DNA of 64,000 bases from Coemansia sp. RSA 487 (GCA_027577595.1 JANBRJ010000007.1:124001-188000), one strand, 5' to 3'; shown: positions 9,501 to 20,445, numbered from the stretch's first letter. Made by a program: numbers and translations. Notes: generated by a model from the letters alone, not told the origin.

Positions 9501-12500
9501 CTGTAGCTACAGGTACCGGCTCGTCCACTGTACCCTCCAGCACAATAGGAGTACCCTCAGAAACATCAGCGACAATAGGGGCAGTTTCAAAGTCAGGAAC
9601 AGCGTCCTTCAAGGCAGATCCAGTAGCCAAACTGTCAGCAAGGTCAACAGTAGGTTCTTTTTCAGTCGGCTCTGGAACATCTGTGGGCCCATCCGCAACA
9701 TCAAGTTCGATAGTACTAGTCGTGTCTACAGCAGGTGCTACATACTCGAGCTTTCCATCGTCTGCATCGGCTGTTGCAGGTTCATCGACTTCCAACGCAC
9801 GTGGAGCTTGCTCCTCAGAACAAGGCCCGCCCTCTGTAGCGCCGATCACAGTATCTTCGACAACATCACGATCCGCTACAGCAGAACAAACAGCCTCCTC
9901 GGCCGGTATGCCAACAACAGCCAGCGGAGCTGGAGCATCTGCAAGTTCAGTGGGAGCAGGTGTCTCACTGGCTGAAGCGGTTGCATTTTGCTCAGCACCA
10001 GCGGCCCCTGGTGCATCTACCTTCTCAGCTTCAGAAGATGAGAAAGCAATGAGTTCGTCGAGGATAGGCGCCGAACCTGAGGGAATCGGCTCCTCTATAA
10101 CTAGCATGGAAGCTTTGGATCCCTCAATCTCTGGAGCTGCAGTATCTTCAACGTCAGGAACATCGGAAACAACTGCTTGTTCAGATTCTGCATGAAGATC
10201 GGCACTCTTCTCGACTTCAGACTCGTTCAGCTTTTCAGCAGCAGTGTTAGAATCTCCGACAGCTGGCTCTGCAGAAGTGAGATCGTCTTTCTCGATAGCA
10301 GAAGGTGGCACCTTGTCAGATGCTGGCTCCTCAATAGATGGTTCTGGAGCAGCTGCCTCTTCCAAAGAAGCAGATCCAGCAGCAGCATTATCAGCATCGA
10401 CAACTTCAACAGGGACCGTGTCGTCCTTGGCCACAGGCGAAGCAGTTGGTTCCTCAACAACGGATTTGCTAATATGCTGATACTCGGTCGTGGATTCCTC
10501 AGCCACAGGTTCCTGGACGGCTGGTTCCTGGACGGCTAGTTCTGGTGCTGGTACATCCTCCACAATCGTCGAAGTGGTGACGGGCTCTGCAGCAGGCGCA
10601 GCTTCCATCTCAGCAACTGGCCCACCTGCTTGCAGAGGTTCAGAAATGGGTTCATTGGATACAGAACCAGGAGCCTCAGCTGATTCATCAATTGCAGGCG
10701 TTTCAGCTAGCTCTCCCGAAACAGGCGTAGTGTCATTGTTGCCGAGCGAACGAGCTAAACCTGTAAGCGCTTCAGCAGATACTTGCTTGTCGACGGCTGG
10801 CTCTTCAATCCCGGGAGTATCGGCAGTCGGTGCAGATGCCACATCCTCAACAGAGGGTACAGGCTCTGAGTATCCAGTAGATTCCTTCTCGGTGGCTATC
10901 TCCTCGGCAGCTGGGGCCTCCACAGCATCGGACAAAACAGCTGGCACTTCTGTCGCAACAGGCACAGCCTCATCCACAGTGTCAGACAACGGTGCTGTTT
11001 CTTCGGCGGTGGCCTCCTCGGCTAGAGGCTGGGAAGATGCAGATTCAGATACTGGTACAACTGGATCCTCAGCAGCAGCGTCTGGGATGGCTGGATCTTT
11101 GGCGACGGGTGTGATGGTGTCTTCAGCAGCAGCCAATGGAGCGAGCTCTTCAGCAACTGGAATATCGACAACTACGTCCTCAACGACAACTCCATTGGAA
11201 GCAGGTGCAATTACATCTTCAGCAGAAGGGGGAGTTGGCGCAGAGTCCTGAGCAGCAGGTTCGGGAGCAAATTCTTCGATCTCGATCTGTTCTGGCGTAG
11301 GCTCTTCAGCGACAACCGCACTCTCGCCAATGCTAGGCTCTACTACTGGAGAAGCAACTGGATCGACGTCCGCTTCAGAAACCGGATCCTCTGCTGGGGA
11401 ATTATCGCTGATGGACACTTCCGGAGATGGCTCTTCGGCAGGTGCAATGTCCCGCTCAGCGTGTAGCGGGGCTGGGTCAGCATCTGTAGCCTCCACTGCC
11501 CGTGTCTTCAATGAGGGCTCATCAGAAGCAGCTTCAGGGACAGAAGAATCTACAGCAGCAGGCGCATGGTCAGCAGGAGCAGGCAAATGTGCTTCGTCTT
11601 CAATAGCTGGCTCGTCGGATGCTGGTTTCTCAGATGCTTCTTCTTCTTGCAGAGAAACGACATCTGTAACAAGCACAGGAGTATCCTCGACATCAGGAAA
11701 AGCGCTTTTTTCTTGAGCTGCTGATTCTTTGACAAAAGAGTCTGAAACAATTGGCTCTTCAGCAGCTTGTTCGATGAGTGCTGCTTGTTCTACGGTTTGC
11801 GCATCCACAGGGATTTTTTCGGCGGTGTCGGATGGCTGAACGTCAACGACGTCTACCGGTATGTCTGTCTTGACATCGCCCTCGACACCGACTGGCTTAG
11901 TTGTAGACTCCTCATTGGCAGGCGAAGAAGAGACATGTTCCTCGGAAGCAATCACAACCTCGTTACATTTGGAATCGACGGGTGGCTCTGCATGCTCTTC
12001 AGTGATGGCAGTGACAGGTGCAATAGGAGCATCCGCGTCATCGGCAGCCGGAACAACAGCAGGATCTTCAGGCTCTGCAGCAGGCGTTTCCAAATCCTCT
12101 GAAGTATCAATAACAACAGCTGCATCAGCAGGCGTATCGACCACTGACACGGGCTCAGCTGAATCCTCGACTACAGGAGCAGCATCAACAGCGGCTGGCT
12201 CGTCGGAAATAGACCGATCCGCATCGACGTCCTGTGTGCCTATGTGCTCTGTAGACGTCACCGGTTGTTCGTTAGGATTACTATCGGTAACAGGCTCTGG
12301 CTCGGCTGTCTCTTTTGTAGGCTCCGTATCAGCTGACGTATCCATGGCGACGACATCCTGCTCCTCGGCCGTGAGCTCAAATAGAGCTGGCTCATCAGCC
12401 ACAGCAATTTCAGAGGCCACCTCGTCGCTAATTGAGGCGTCCAGGTCTACTGGTGCTGGAGTATCGGCGACGGACTCAACAGGCGCTGGAGCATCATCAG

Positions 12501-15500
12501 CAGGAACTGAAAGGTCAGTAGACTCAACTACGCCCTGGACGCCAAGGGCCGAATCGTCAATAGGAGTCGAGGCAACAGGCTCCACTTTAACGACAGGCGC
12601 AGATTCTTTCTTCTCAGACGGCTGAACAACGTACTCACCTGCTGGGGCTTCCGCAACCGGAGATTCCTCAGCAATGGCGCGCTCGGAAACATCCTGCTCA
12701 GGGCTTTCAACTAGCTCCTTTGCGACAGATTCCGATGTATCAACTTCATCAGGAACCGAAACAGCTGAAGTCCCGTCAGCCACAAACACATCAGAAATGG
12801 AATGCTCCATGGCTGGAGGATCGTTGCTTGGAGTTTCCTCCGACTCGTCGATAGCAGATGTAGGAGTAGAAGCAGACCCTATATCAATGTCCTCGACAGG
12901 AGTATCGGGAACGGCTTGAGCAGTCTCAGGCTCGTCTATAACAAAAGACATTTCACCGGCAACGGGCTCAGCTTTAGCCGACAATTTTCCAACGTCAGTA
13001 TCCAGCTTTTCGTCCACAGCAACAGGAGCGACAGGATTCTCCTCAACAGCACTATCATTAGAAACAGGAGCAAGCGAAGCAACTGGGTCTTCGATGGACT
13101 TGGTATCGGTGCTTGGATCATTTTCTTCTGGAACAGACTCAACCGTATCCTCCTGAAGATCTCTAGAAGCAGACTCGGAGTCGGCTGTTGTCTCGCTAGC
13201 ATCAGCTGGAATAGCAGGTTCGTCAGAAGCAGCGGCAGACTCGTCGACAGTAGGAGCAGAATCGGTCAGAGCATCTGCTGCAGAGAGCTCGCCAACAGCG
13301 CGTGGCTCAACGTCTGGCCCATTTGATTCGGAGACAAGCTCTGTCACAGACTGCTCCGAAGACTTTTCCGCTTCCTGTACTGGATTGGAAACGGGTTCTT
13401 CTGCCACAGACTGCTCAGGATTATCATCATCAACATCGGCTGTAACCTCAGCACTTGCTGCAAGTTGAGTGTCAATTACTGGTTCGGCGGCTTCTGCTTT
13501 AGGCTCGTCAACAGGAACAGGCGTCTCTGGTGGTTCCTCTATAATCTGAGCAGCAATAGCCGGTTCATCTTGAACATCTTGTTCAACCACAGGGACAGGC
13601 TCCTCGGTTGCAAGGATAGGCTCGGCGGTAAGCTCTTCTGCGACTGGAGCGGATTCTACAACCCATTCAGCCTCCTGCTTCTCCTCAATCTCAGCAACAG
13701 CCTCAGTGGTTTCCTCCTCCCTTAGCTTGTCGGCAGCAGAGCTAACTTCGGACGCATCGGTGGAAGCAGGTACCTCCAACGAGCGGGATATGACTGACGA
13801 CTCCTCCGGAACAGACTCATCAACAAGCAAGGAAGAGATTGGTACACTGTCTTCAACGGCCGGCTCCTCGGCATTTGCAATCGAACCATTTTCATTCTCA
13901 GTCGAAGTCTGGTCAGCGACAGATGCAGAAGGGTCTTGATTCTCATCAGCAGTAACGGCAGCAACAGCGACAGACTCATGTGCAACCTCTTTCAAAGCGA
14001 CCGTACCAGAAACATCTGGCTTGTCTTCTTCAGTTAATTCGGTAGTGGCAGGCTCATCAATGATGGCGAGAGCTAAGTCATCAATCTTAGAATCGACATC
14101 AGGTTGATCGGCAGTAGGTGCTGGCATGGCGGATGGTACCTCAGAAGCTGGTCCGGCAGCGGTTTCCCCAGCAATTGCAGAATCAAAAGGTGCGTCAGTC
14201 TTCTCCACAACTGCAACAGGGTCAGCAGCAGGCCGTTCGCCAGCAGGCTCAGTTGGAGTAACAGCAGCTAGCTCCGTCTCGCCGACATAAAGACTGCGGA
14301 CTGTCGACTCACCCAGAGCAGGCGACCCAGTAACCGCACATTCGTCCGCAGAGTAGAACTCTGTGTTATAGTAATCGCTGGGTGTGGGGACAGACTCTGG
14401 ACTGGGCTTCTCGACAGGCACTGATGCGACATGCTCCGCAACTGTGAAAGACCGCGCAGCCGGGCCGGCTGTACCGGATTCTCCTACAGATTGCTCAACC
14501 ACTGCCGCATTATCCGTTTCGTCATGAGTACTAGGTGTGTTATCGTCAGCAGCTTGAGTGGATATATCCTCTGACATTGCGGCAGCGATATCTTGAGCTA
14601 TGTCTGTCTCTGGCTGTTCAGCAAGCGACCTATCTGCATCCACATCTGTATCAGTGGCATCGACAGAAGTGTCCAGCGCAGAATCCGAGGTCAGCTCTTC
14701 AGCATTGGAAGGAATGCCAAAGATATATCCAGCTGTGGCAATGGCAACAGCAGCAGCAGCGGAAGCAGCAGCAGCAGCAAACCCACTATTTTGAATCTCA
14801 ACGTCGCCTTCAGGCATGCTGTTCTCAACTGGCAAGGCCCTGAATACAGGTTCACCGTTGTTCGTGGCAGAAACAGAAGAGCCAACCGCATCGCCAGTCT
14901 CTTCGTCTACCAGCGCCAGGGTTTCCGTATCAACAGGAGCAGACGTGTTGGTGGAGTCCTCAGCTACGACATCAGTGCCATTTTCTTCGTGCAGTTTTGC
15001 ATGCTCTGGTGGCGACTGCGGCGCAGATTCGGTATCAAGACGAGACGCCATGATATCGGTACCCGAAGGAAGATCCGAGATGCTGCGCATCCTGCCACTC
15101 CTTGGTTGCATTTGTACACTGGGAGTCGGTTGATCATCCGTGTATAACGTGGCAGCCCTACGACGGCTAGAAGGAGCGGCAGTGAGATCCTGACCATTGC
15201 TGCCATCTTCAGCAGCGCCTGCAAAGGCCAAAAGCCCAGGCACAAAGTACCTTGGAGCAGCATCATTCCATGATTGGCGAGGTGCTAGAATATCGGTAGC
15301 AGCGCGTGGCACGGGAGCGGTATTTTCGTCGCTGTTCTCCTGAATGTCGTCATCCTGCGGGCGACTTTGTTTGCTAAGGAAGTGGTCGGGCGGATACACG
15401 AGGTTGAATGAACGTCTGACAGGAAGAGGCTTTGGCGGTGCAATATCGGTTCCTTCGCCACTGCTAGGCTGCTGGTCCGTTTCTTCGTCATTAGCAGCTG

Positions 15501-16992
15501 GAACAGCAGTATCCTCGTTGGCATTGAAGGCAAATGCAAAGTCTTGGCGTAGTGTCTCAGTGCCAAGGACCGTGAAGTGCTCAACGTTCGGGAAGGCAGT
15601 AAGTACGCGCTCAATGCCATCTGATTGCATGGCGCAGTTCTCGACTACGACAACGCGGACCAAAGGTGCACTCGGGCTTTCAGCAAGACCTTGAAGCGCA
15701 TTCTCTGAAAGAAGGGGGCAGCTGTAGAGACCAAGCGCAACCAGGCAGGTAGATGCGCGCAGCAGGTTGGCTACCGGGGCGCCTGTCAAGCAATTGGAGC
15801 CGGTGACATGCAAAGCGCGAAGCTGTGTAACAACGGACGCCGCAGAGCTGACTAACGAGTCCTGCACAGCCACGTTGCGCAGCGTCAGTGTCGAGAGGCG
15901 CGACGACACAACAGCTGGCGCTGACTCGTCGCCAGGGGACTCTTCAGCCGAATAGCGCACAAGCTCCAAGTACGTCAGGGCAGCACAAGCGCTAAGGGCG
16001 GCAGTAGTAGACCGGGCAGTAATGTTGGCGCCGTGGATAGCGAGAGATTGCAGGCCAGGGGAACCCTGGACAACGTGCTCGACAAGCTCATCGCCTATAT
16101 CGTTTCCAGGACCAACAAGATGTAGAACAACCATATTCCTGGGAACTTGCTGGGCCGACGCGCGGAGAAGCTGGCTTCCGGAAATGCTGGGTGCCCATAT
16201 ACGCAGCTTGTGCAGAGCAGGCATGCGCAGAGAAAGAGGGCTCCAGATATCGGCGGGCAGCGGCTGGTCGCTCTCGATGCGCAGTGAGCGGAGACTGCGC
16301 AGGCTATGGAGCAGAAATCCGAGGTTGGCCAGCGGCTTGCGCGGCATGCCGATGATCTCGAGCTCGCGCAGGTTCCAGCGCATCAAGTCGTTGACGACGT
16401 GCTTGTCGCGCAGGCGGAAGCCGTATACCGACAGCGAGTCGATGGGAGAGCACATGCGCGCAAAGCGGAATGCTAGCGGCGGTGACGTGAGATCGGAGCC
16501 ATGGAGCAAGGGGCGCATAAGTGCCGGGTCTGCTGAAAGAACGTGCTTGCCCTGCACGAGTTCACGCAATGTCGGCAGCTCGGCATCTGTGTACTGGTCG
16601 CAGTTGTTGTAGTATGGCGAGGCCAGATGGCGGTCGTAGTGCGACGTTAGCGTAAAGCGGATGCCGCGGATATAGCGCCCGTGAGAGCCAGGGTTGTCAG
16701 AGACGACGTGCAGAAAGGACGAGAGCTGTTGCGGCGTGGAGAACTCGGGGTATGCCCAGAGGCTGGGCTCTGCTGCAAGTGCCCAGTCCTTGCTGACCAT
16801 GCAGAAGCTGCGGCGGTCGCTCTGGCGGGGAAGGAACGAGACGATCCGCTGAAGAAGCCGGCAGCCAAGGCGGTTCCACGGAGAGGCATCACCCACGTCG
16901 GACGAGTGAGTGTCGCTCTCGCAGTCGCTCTCGATGTCCTGGCTATCTGCGTAACCGTAGGCGTCCGCAAAGTTGAGATCCAGGCGATACAT
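6574..16992 (-). CDS. Giant F-box/LRR protein with a ~2200-residue acidic disordered region
   Basis: An uninterrupted frame of 3472 residues from ATG at 16992. Residues 39-84 form an F-box (WNRLGCRLLQRIVSFLP... to SLWAYPEF), which should bind Skp1 in an SCF ubiquitin ligase. Residues of about 150-480 are leucine-rich repeats of the F-box type (LRELEI, LRSLRI, LTYLELV, LSTLTLRNV, LRALHVTG), the likely substrate-binding part. From about 490 to 3330 the sequence is dominated by Glu, Asp, Ala, Val, Pro, Ser and Thr in short irregular phrases such as VDEPA and AEEPV, hence disordered and strongly acidic. Two uncharged Ala-rich hydrophobic segments lie at about 736-761 and 3007-3026. The last ~85 residues (LMELNIETPENGRQLMQLRV...; GKIERRLARRRERAL) are ordered-looking and basic. 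I do not know a named orthologue for the whole; the F-box/LRR assignment is firm, the substrate unknown. Confidence 0.88.
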   Translation of the reverse strand: MYRLDLNFADAYGYADSQDIESDCESDTHSSDVGDASPWNRLGCRLLQRIVSFLPRQSDRRSFCMVSKDWALAAEPSLWAYPEFSTPQQLSSFLHVVSDNPGSHGRYIRGIRFTLTSHYDRHLASPYYNNCDQYTDAELPTLRELVQGKHVLSADPALMRPLLHGSDLTSPPLAFRFARMCSPIDSLSVYGFRLRDKHVVNDLMRWNLRELEIIGMPRKPLANLGFLLHSLRSLRSLRIESDQPLPADIWSPLSLRMPALHKLRIWAPSISGSQLLRASAQQVPRNMVVLHLVGPGNDIGDELVEHVVQGSPGLQSLAIHGANITARSTTAALSACAALTYLELVRYSAEESPGDESAPAVVSSRLSTLTLRNVAVQDSLVSSAASVVTQLRALHVTGSNCLTGAPVANLLRASTCLVALGLYSCPLLSENALQGLAESPSAPLVRVVVVENCAMQSDGIERVLTAFPNVEHFTVLGTETLRQDFAFAFNANEDTAVPAANDEETDQQPSSGEGTDIAPPKPLPVRRSFNLVYPPDHFLSKQSRPQDDDIQENSDENTAPVPRAATDILAPRQSWNDAAPRYFVPGLLAFAGAAEDGSNGQDLTAAPSSRRRAATLYTDDQPTPSVQMQPRSGRMRSISDLPSGTDIMASRLDTESAPQSPPEHAKLHEENGTDVVAEDSTNTSAPVDTETLALVDEETGDAVGSSVSATNNGEPVFRALPVENSMPEGDVEIQNSGFAAAAASAAAAVAIATAGYIFGIPSNAEELTSDSALDTSVDATDTDVDADRSLAEQPETDIAQDIAAAMSEDISTQAADDNTPSTHDETDNAAVVEQSVGESGTAGPAARSFTVAEHVASVPVEKPSPESVPTPSDYYNTEFYSADECAVTGSPALGESTVRSLYVGETELAAVTPTEPAGERPAADPVAVVEKTDAPFDSAIAGETAAGPASEVPSAMPAPTADQPDVDSKIDDLALAIIDEPATTELTEEDKPDVSGTVALKEVAHESVAVAAVTADENQDPSASVADQTSTENENGSIANAEEPAVEDSVPISSLLVDESVPEESSVISRSLEVPASTDASEVSSAADKLREEETTEAVAEIEEKQEAEWVVESAPVAEELTAEPILATEEPVPVVEQDVQDEPAIAAQIIEEPPETPVPVDEPKAEAAEPVIDTQLAASAEVTADVDDDNPEQSVAEEPVSNPVQEAEKSSEQSVTELVSESNGPDVEPRAVGELSAADALTDSAPTVDESAAASDEPAIPADASETTADSESASRDLQEDTVESVPEENDPSTDTKSIEDPVASLAPVSNDSAVEENPVAPVAVDEKLDTDVGKLSAKAEPVAGEMSFVIDEPETAQAVPDTPVEDIDIGSASTPTSAIDESEETPSNDPPAMEHSISDVFVADGTSAVSVPDEVDTSESVAKELVESPEQDVSERAIAEESPVAEAPAGEYVVQPSEKKESAPVVKVEPVASTPIDDSALGVQGVVESTDLSVPADDAPAPVESVADTPAPVDLDASISDEVASEIAVADEPALFELTAEEQDVVAMDTSADTEPTKETAEPEPVTDSNPNEQPVTSTEHIGTQDVDADRSISDEPAAVDAAPVVEDSAEPVSVVDTPADAAVVIDTSEDLETPAAEPEDPAVVPAADDADAPIAPVTAITEEHAEPPVDSKCNEVVIASEEHVSSSPANEESTTKPVGVEGDVKTDIPVDVVDVQPSDTAEKIPVDAQTVEQAALIEQAAEEPIVSDSFVKESAAQEKSAFPDVEDTPVLVTDVVSLQEEEASEKPASDEPAIEDEAHLPAPADHAPAAVDSSVPEAASDEPSLKTRAVEATDADPAPLHAERDIAPAEEPSPEVSISDNSPAEDPVSEADVDPVASPVVEPSIGESAVVAEEPTPEQIEIEEFAPEPAAQDSAPTPPSAEDVIAPASNGVVVEDVVVDIPVAEELAPLAAAEDTITPVAKDPAIPDAAAEDPVVPVSESASSQPLAEEATAEETAPLSDTVDEAVPVATEVPAVLSDAVEAPAAEEIATEKESTGYSEPVPSVEDVASAPTADTPGIEEPAVDKQVSAEALTGLARSLGNNDTTPVSGELAETPAIDESAEAPGSVSNEPISEPLQAGGPVAEMEAAPAAEPVTTSTIVEDVPAPELAVQEPAVQEPVAEESTTEYQHISKSVVEEPTASPVAKDDTVPVEVVDADNAAAGSASLEEAAAPEPSIEEPASDKVPPSAIEKDDLTSAEPAVGDSNTAAEKLNESEVEKSADLHAESEQAVVSDVPDVEDTAAPEIEGSKASMLVIEEPIPSGSAPILDELIAFSSSEAEKVDAPGAAGAEQNATASASETPAPTELADAPAPLAVVGIPAEEAVCSAVADRDVVEDTVIGATEGGPCSEEQAPRALEVDEPATADADDGKLEYVAPAVDTTSTIELDVADGPTDVPEPTEKEPTVDLADSLATGSALKDAVPDFETAPIVADVSEGTPIVLEGTVDEPVPVATAEDDHSTAAPEPVSDEPTVEDVAVMERDISADAPAAEPQEPAKKSTDELVGSPTALALADANNSAPTGELDANLPLETSVAEEAVPDVAEPLAAQDPVVEEASLDVNSATVDQAVESAPAAGIQPLEPSPAVEAPVAENTTHEEAYDKPVDSEDAVVDDIMAETPEVEDASTSAVSIPSEPKIVAESADALDIDNTVPEITPEILVPGDAGVPASLDEELVSRDLATEAVDSDKPDVAVASASEDSAEPSVLDDTSKQVEPVIASSDAELVDLAPSTDSEQHEDSEQPSNLEAAIGQQPNDEHVAPSDIADIASESREPEDKSTADEPSIPAESIAAATEVPIAGNTAATNETAELASDEPAFTERSLEEKPTLPPNEPSADKEDEATEETPSAKPAKEASVDVAPVSAEDATVEPTSMEAIVKTPALVEPKPIAEELPIAEDQITAQPLSDHVETADAQEPTAVGDVVEQSLSSSAGITADVESETDKERDLKSTVIDEPSLLTSSGADMAGIAAGVALATAATSIGLSQHADSIDSQARSIDMTRTDQDDDNDDEGVVDDYTNDVAEPKGVPGETTNAEIPPSEAYALDSEPEMIEYEGSNSSPSSPYELIDSVGDSNAEKLANDSNAAEIKPERSETGGVSPLIPTDSSERQSPPVVVGTIEEVQSQIQEQTPLEEESPVKDEPADMSGRNQVDSEAIQSADVGESGPRQIYESSSLQEPSPGMALSQQPPSIITPDVADWSTPHSQMSYNRTDSQLSLSPPTHTPTSADDENTRSLSKRDSAIYMDKSIKEASLPTEKTAAVAEPQGTDDDPVALGEMPVQGADTASIDPEAPPSAYSAFSTPAFPQYFSHSDASRDQQQQQHQKVGSSILRREVPRASDAGKRPLKPTRPKDVLMELNIETPENGRQLMQLRVTDDLDEQCEMFCAEYNMMDLLPGMKSLVRGKIERRLARRRERALQTAAASAREKNAV

Positions 16993-19900
16993 GATCGAGG
17001 AACAGAGGAGCTGCGTATGGACAAATACACGAGAGAGAAGAAAATAAAATAATAAAATAAAATAAAATAAACAGGACTAATAATAAATAAAAGTAAAAAC
17101 AAAAGTAAAAAAAATAGCTGGGATTAAAAAAAGGGAAGGTTAGGTTTTATTTTTTTTTGGCTTGAGTTTGGACACAGGCAAAGAACACAAATTTCTTTGA
17201 AGCGTATCTTTTTGTGGCTTAAGGGGGAGTGTAGGTGCAGGAAAATGGAGTGAGTGATGTTTCCAGATGCAAGGGTCACCAGAAAGAAGGATATTTGGCA
17301 GATGCGATATAGAAGCTAGTATCTTTCTCTAGATATGGCAAGAGCAGCAGGCACAAGGATAAAAATAAATAAATAAATAAGAGGCAGAAGCAGTAGTAGC
17401 GGAGATGGCAATAAAATTTGAAAATTTAGAAATGTTGCAAGGAGCACAGCGAACGGCTTGGGCGTAAGAGGCGAAAAAGGGAGAACTAGCCATAAAACAA
17501 GCAAACGTCGTGTTGGAAAAGTTTTATATATCACGCTTTGAACAAGGAAGTGGGTGGGCATTTAGCTTTCTCGCCTTCCAAATGCACAAGAGGTGCGTGT
17601 ATGTTGTGGATGAGGGGAAGAGGATCCCTCCGTTCTGCTTTCAGGTCGTTTCGGCTTCAAGGATCTCCTGACACAGGTCCGCGCGTAAGCTGCTGTTTTT
17701 GCTTGTCTGAGTGGAAGGATAATATGTTGCTGTTGTTTATCGTTTGCCTATTCCGGATGCAGCAAGTTCCTTGAACAAGGTTTGACGCATGTACCATGCA
17801 CCGTCCTCACGCATATCTTGACCATTCTCAAGTAAATATGTGCAATCCACACTTATTTACAACAAAAAGTAACAGCGAATGCACGCTGAATGCTGAAACC
17901 TAGCCTGTTTCTGCGTATTGTTGCTGCGGTGTCTGCATAGCTTCTACTACACCAACCAAGAAACGAGGAGCTCTAGCATGAACGATGCTTCCGGCTAACA
18001 TATAGCACTATTTCTCGCTTCAAAATCCGCTCCTTTGACCTCTCGTTCTACTTGTCGATTACTGCAAAAGCATCTATGCCTTTGAACCCTCTTCCGCTTT
18101 CCTCTAGGTTTTTACTTCTTTTTTTTCGCTTTGCGCCATTTCAAACAAATATCGCCGTGGTGTTTTGTTCGTCACGACGAGAATGGCAGCGCAGGAGCAA
18201 GAGCGCACAATGAATGCCACTTTACCAGTTGCACGATTAAAGACTATAGCAAAAACAATTAACTTATAGAGGCGTGTTGGAAGAAAAGCGACCGTACATA
18301 TTGTGCTGTCATATGATCCTCAGGATATATTGATTGCGTCCGAATAGCAAAAAAAGAATGCGCACAAGAAGCGGAGCATTCGGCATTATTGTCTCTCGCT
18401 CACTTCAAATACTGCTTATAATTCAACGTATGCAAATATAGTGTGCGAAGCTAGCACCTACCTCGCATTGACAACATTCGGGAATGCACTCTTTCTTCCA
18501 TTGCTCTTGTTCTTGCCGGTTCGATTGTCTTCTTTTTGGCATGGACTTGCCACACATTCGCCATATACTTTGAGGTTTTAATCACAAATGCAAAAGCAGC
18601 CCATTGAAAGGGAGGGTGCGTGTACGCCCGTAACATGTCCTGGGGCCTTTGGTGCTCGCAGCGTCAGGTCCTAAGGAAGGCGAAAACAAAAGCAATCGAA
18701 ACAACACAAAGCAGTTTTCGTGTTGCCACAAGAACGCTTGTTATTTGTTTTCGAACGCTTTATTTATTCTGCGAACGCACATGTTGCGCTTCGACAAAGA
18801 GGCGGAACGATCGCATGTGGCCCGTGTCCTGTGTGGCAGTTCTTTTCAATTAAGAAAGACGCCTAACATGATACGCGGGACCATCCTTGCTTGCCTCTTG
18901 TCATCATCTGCCCACTGTAGCAATAGCCGGTGGGCGCGTGTGCTCGTGTACTGTTTTCTCTCTTTTTCGCTCGAAACTTGCTTGCTAGCACAAATCCATA
19001 AGAATGGCCAAAGAGTTGAGCAATGCTTGTGGGTCCGCTGTTGTAGGGTAAAAATGTGCTTGTTATTTGTTTTACGCAACTGCAGGACGTTTGCCAGAGT
19101 TAATTTCTTGCAAATAAATGGCCTGTTTACACCAAGATCTTGCAAATGTCTTTTGGCTTCCACCTTTTGTAGCACTAATGTACACCTCGTTTAACGAGTG
19201 TTGCAGATAGATGCACATTAGAAAGAGGAGATGCAGTGATACATGTTTCGTCCAAGAATGGAAGAAAAGCAAACAGCATCTATAGCATCTAAAGCACAGT
19301 TGGAAATGCAATGCGAAATCGACAACAAACAAAGGAGATGATCTGTTTTCCACACTTTAGTCGCCTTTTTATAAAGAAGCGGTGCACATCTTTTATTTTT
19401 TTATCTACAATGGGGGCTGGCTATGAAGATCGCGATTCCCCCTGACGCGTTTTAAGCCTTTAGCCGAGATATCTCCATTTTTGTAAAGGTCGATTTCTCT
19501 GCTTTGCTTTTATTGGGGATCTGCTTTTATTATTTTCTTGGGCCTGTGCTCCGCTGTGGTGTTGTTTTTGAGGGAGGATGCCAAGGTTGCTGCTCCAGAA
19601 CGTACCCACAAAGGGGGAACAATAGGCTACTAATAGAAGGAGGAACACGCGCGTCACGTCTACTGGACCGTGACACCAGTCCACCTGATCTGCTACTTCC
19701 TCATGCGGTGATGGTGTGTCCCATGTTTTGGGTCATATCAAATTCTTCCATGGGTTCAACCTGTCCAAATGCTCTTCCCCTTCTCTCCACGCCGACGCGC
19801 AGCCAGTTTTTTGTTAATTCCAGAATTGCTTGCCAAGCGGCGATGTCTTTTTTCCCCGGGTCTGCCATGCTGCAATGCACCAGCAACGAAGCTGGTGCAT

Positions 19901-20445
19901 GCACGCATTCCTGGTGCAGCATCAACAAAATATGCTGTCCATTCTGTCACTCAATAACCACTGCGGCTCATACTCATCCGATTGCGGTTGCAGTTCCAAA
20001 TCTACGTCCAAGCAATCCTTCTCGATGTTGCATCTCCCTTTTCTCTTTCTCTCTTTCACGACATTTTGATACACCTTTACTGTCTCTAGCATATTCTCGA
20101 TTGCACTTCCCCCTCTTCTACATTCTCTCACTTTTTTTCGCTGTAATATTAAACCTTACTTTGCCGTTTTCTTTATTGTTTCTTTTTTTCTCATTTCAAA
20201 CAATACCTGTCTTTTTTTCCTTTCCTTTGTATTTTGCATACACACAAATACTCGTTTCTGTTATTGTTTATACCAAATAGTCTGTGGTAGTCTGCTCTTG
20301 TCCTCCAACTGGAAGAATAAAGCAAACAGAGACAGGTGCCTTCGGTCAACCGCGCCGCAGCGTGCTTTGCTCTACACTATATATCCCCTCACTCGATAGT
20401 ATTCCGCATTAACGATATTCACCCGTGCGCTGGACTTGCGTTAAA
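16993..20445. other. 3.45-kb divergent non-coding interval
   Basis: This separates the start of the giant F-box gene from the start of the SIN kinase. It holds simple A/T repeats: AAAAT units at about 17041-17071 and AAAT units at about 17363-17380. CTTGTTATTTGTTTT occurs twice (near 18738 and 19058). Pyrimidine-rich tracts lie at 20040-20240, just before the kinase. Open frames at 18649-19194 and 19504-20280 (+) read as cysteine- and phenylalanine-rich junk with no family signal. I recognise no tRNA, snRNA or RNase P core. It probably carries both promoters and a long kinase 5' UTR. Confidence 0.5.

Noticed and set aside
7421-15694. Long plus-strand open frames (for example 9314-10195, 10490-11251, 11861-12625) opposite the giant F-box gene
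   Set aside because: They are Ser/Ala/Gly-rich mirror images of the biased Glu/Ala/Pro/Ser codons on the minus strand. The F-box frame is continuous, starts with ATG and has recognisable domains at both ends.
18649-20280. Plus-strand frames of 181 and 258 codons in the large divergent interval
   Set aside because: Composition is rich in Cys, Phe and Leu without motifs or biased codons, and pyrimidine tracts explain the second one.
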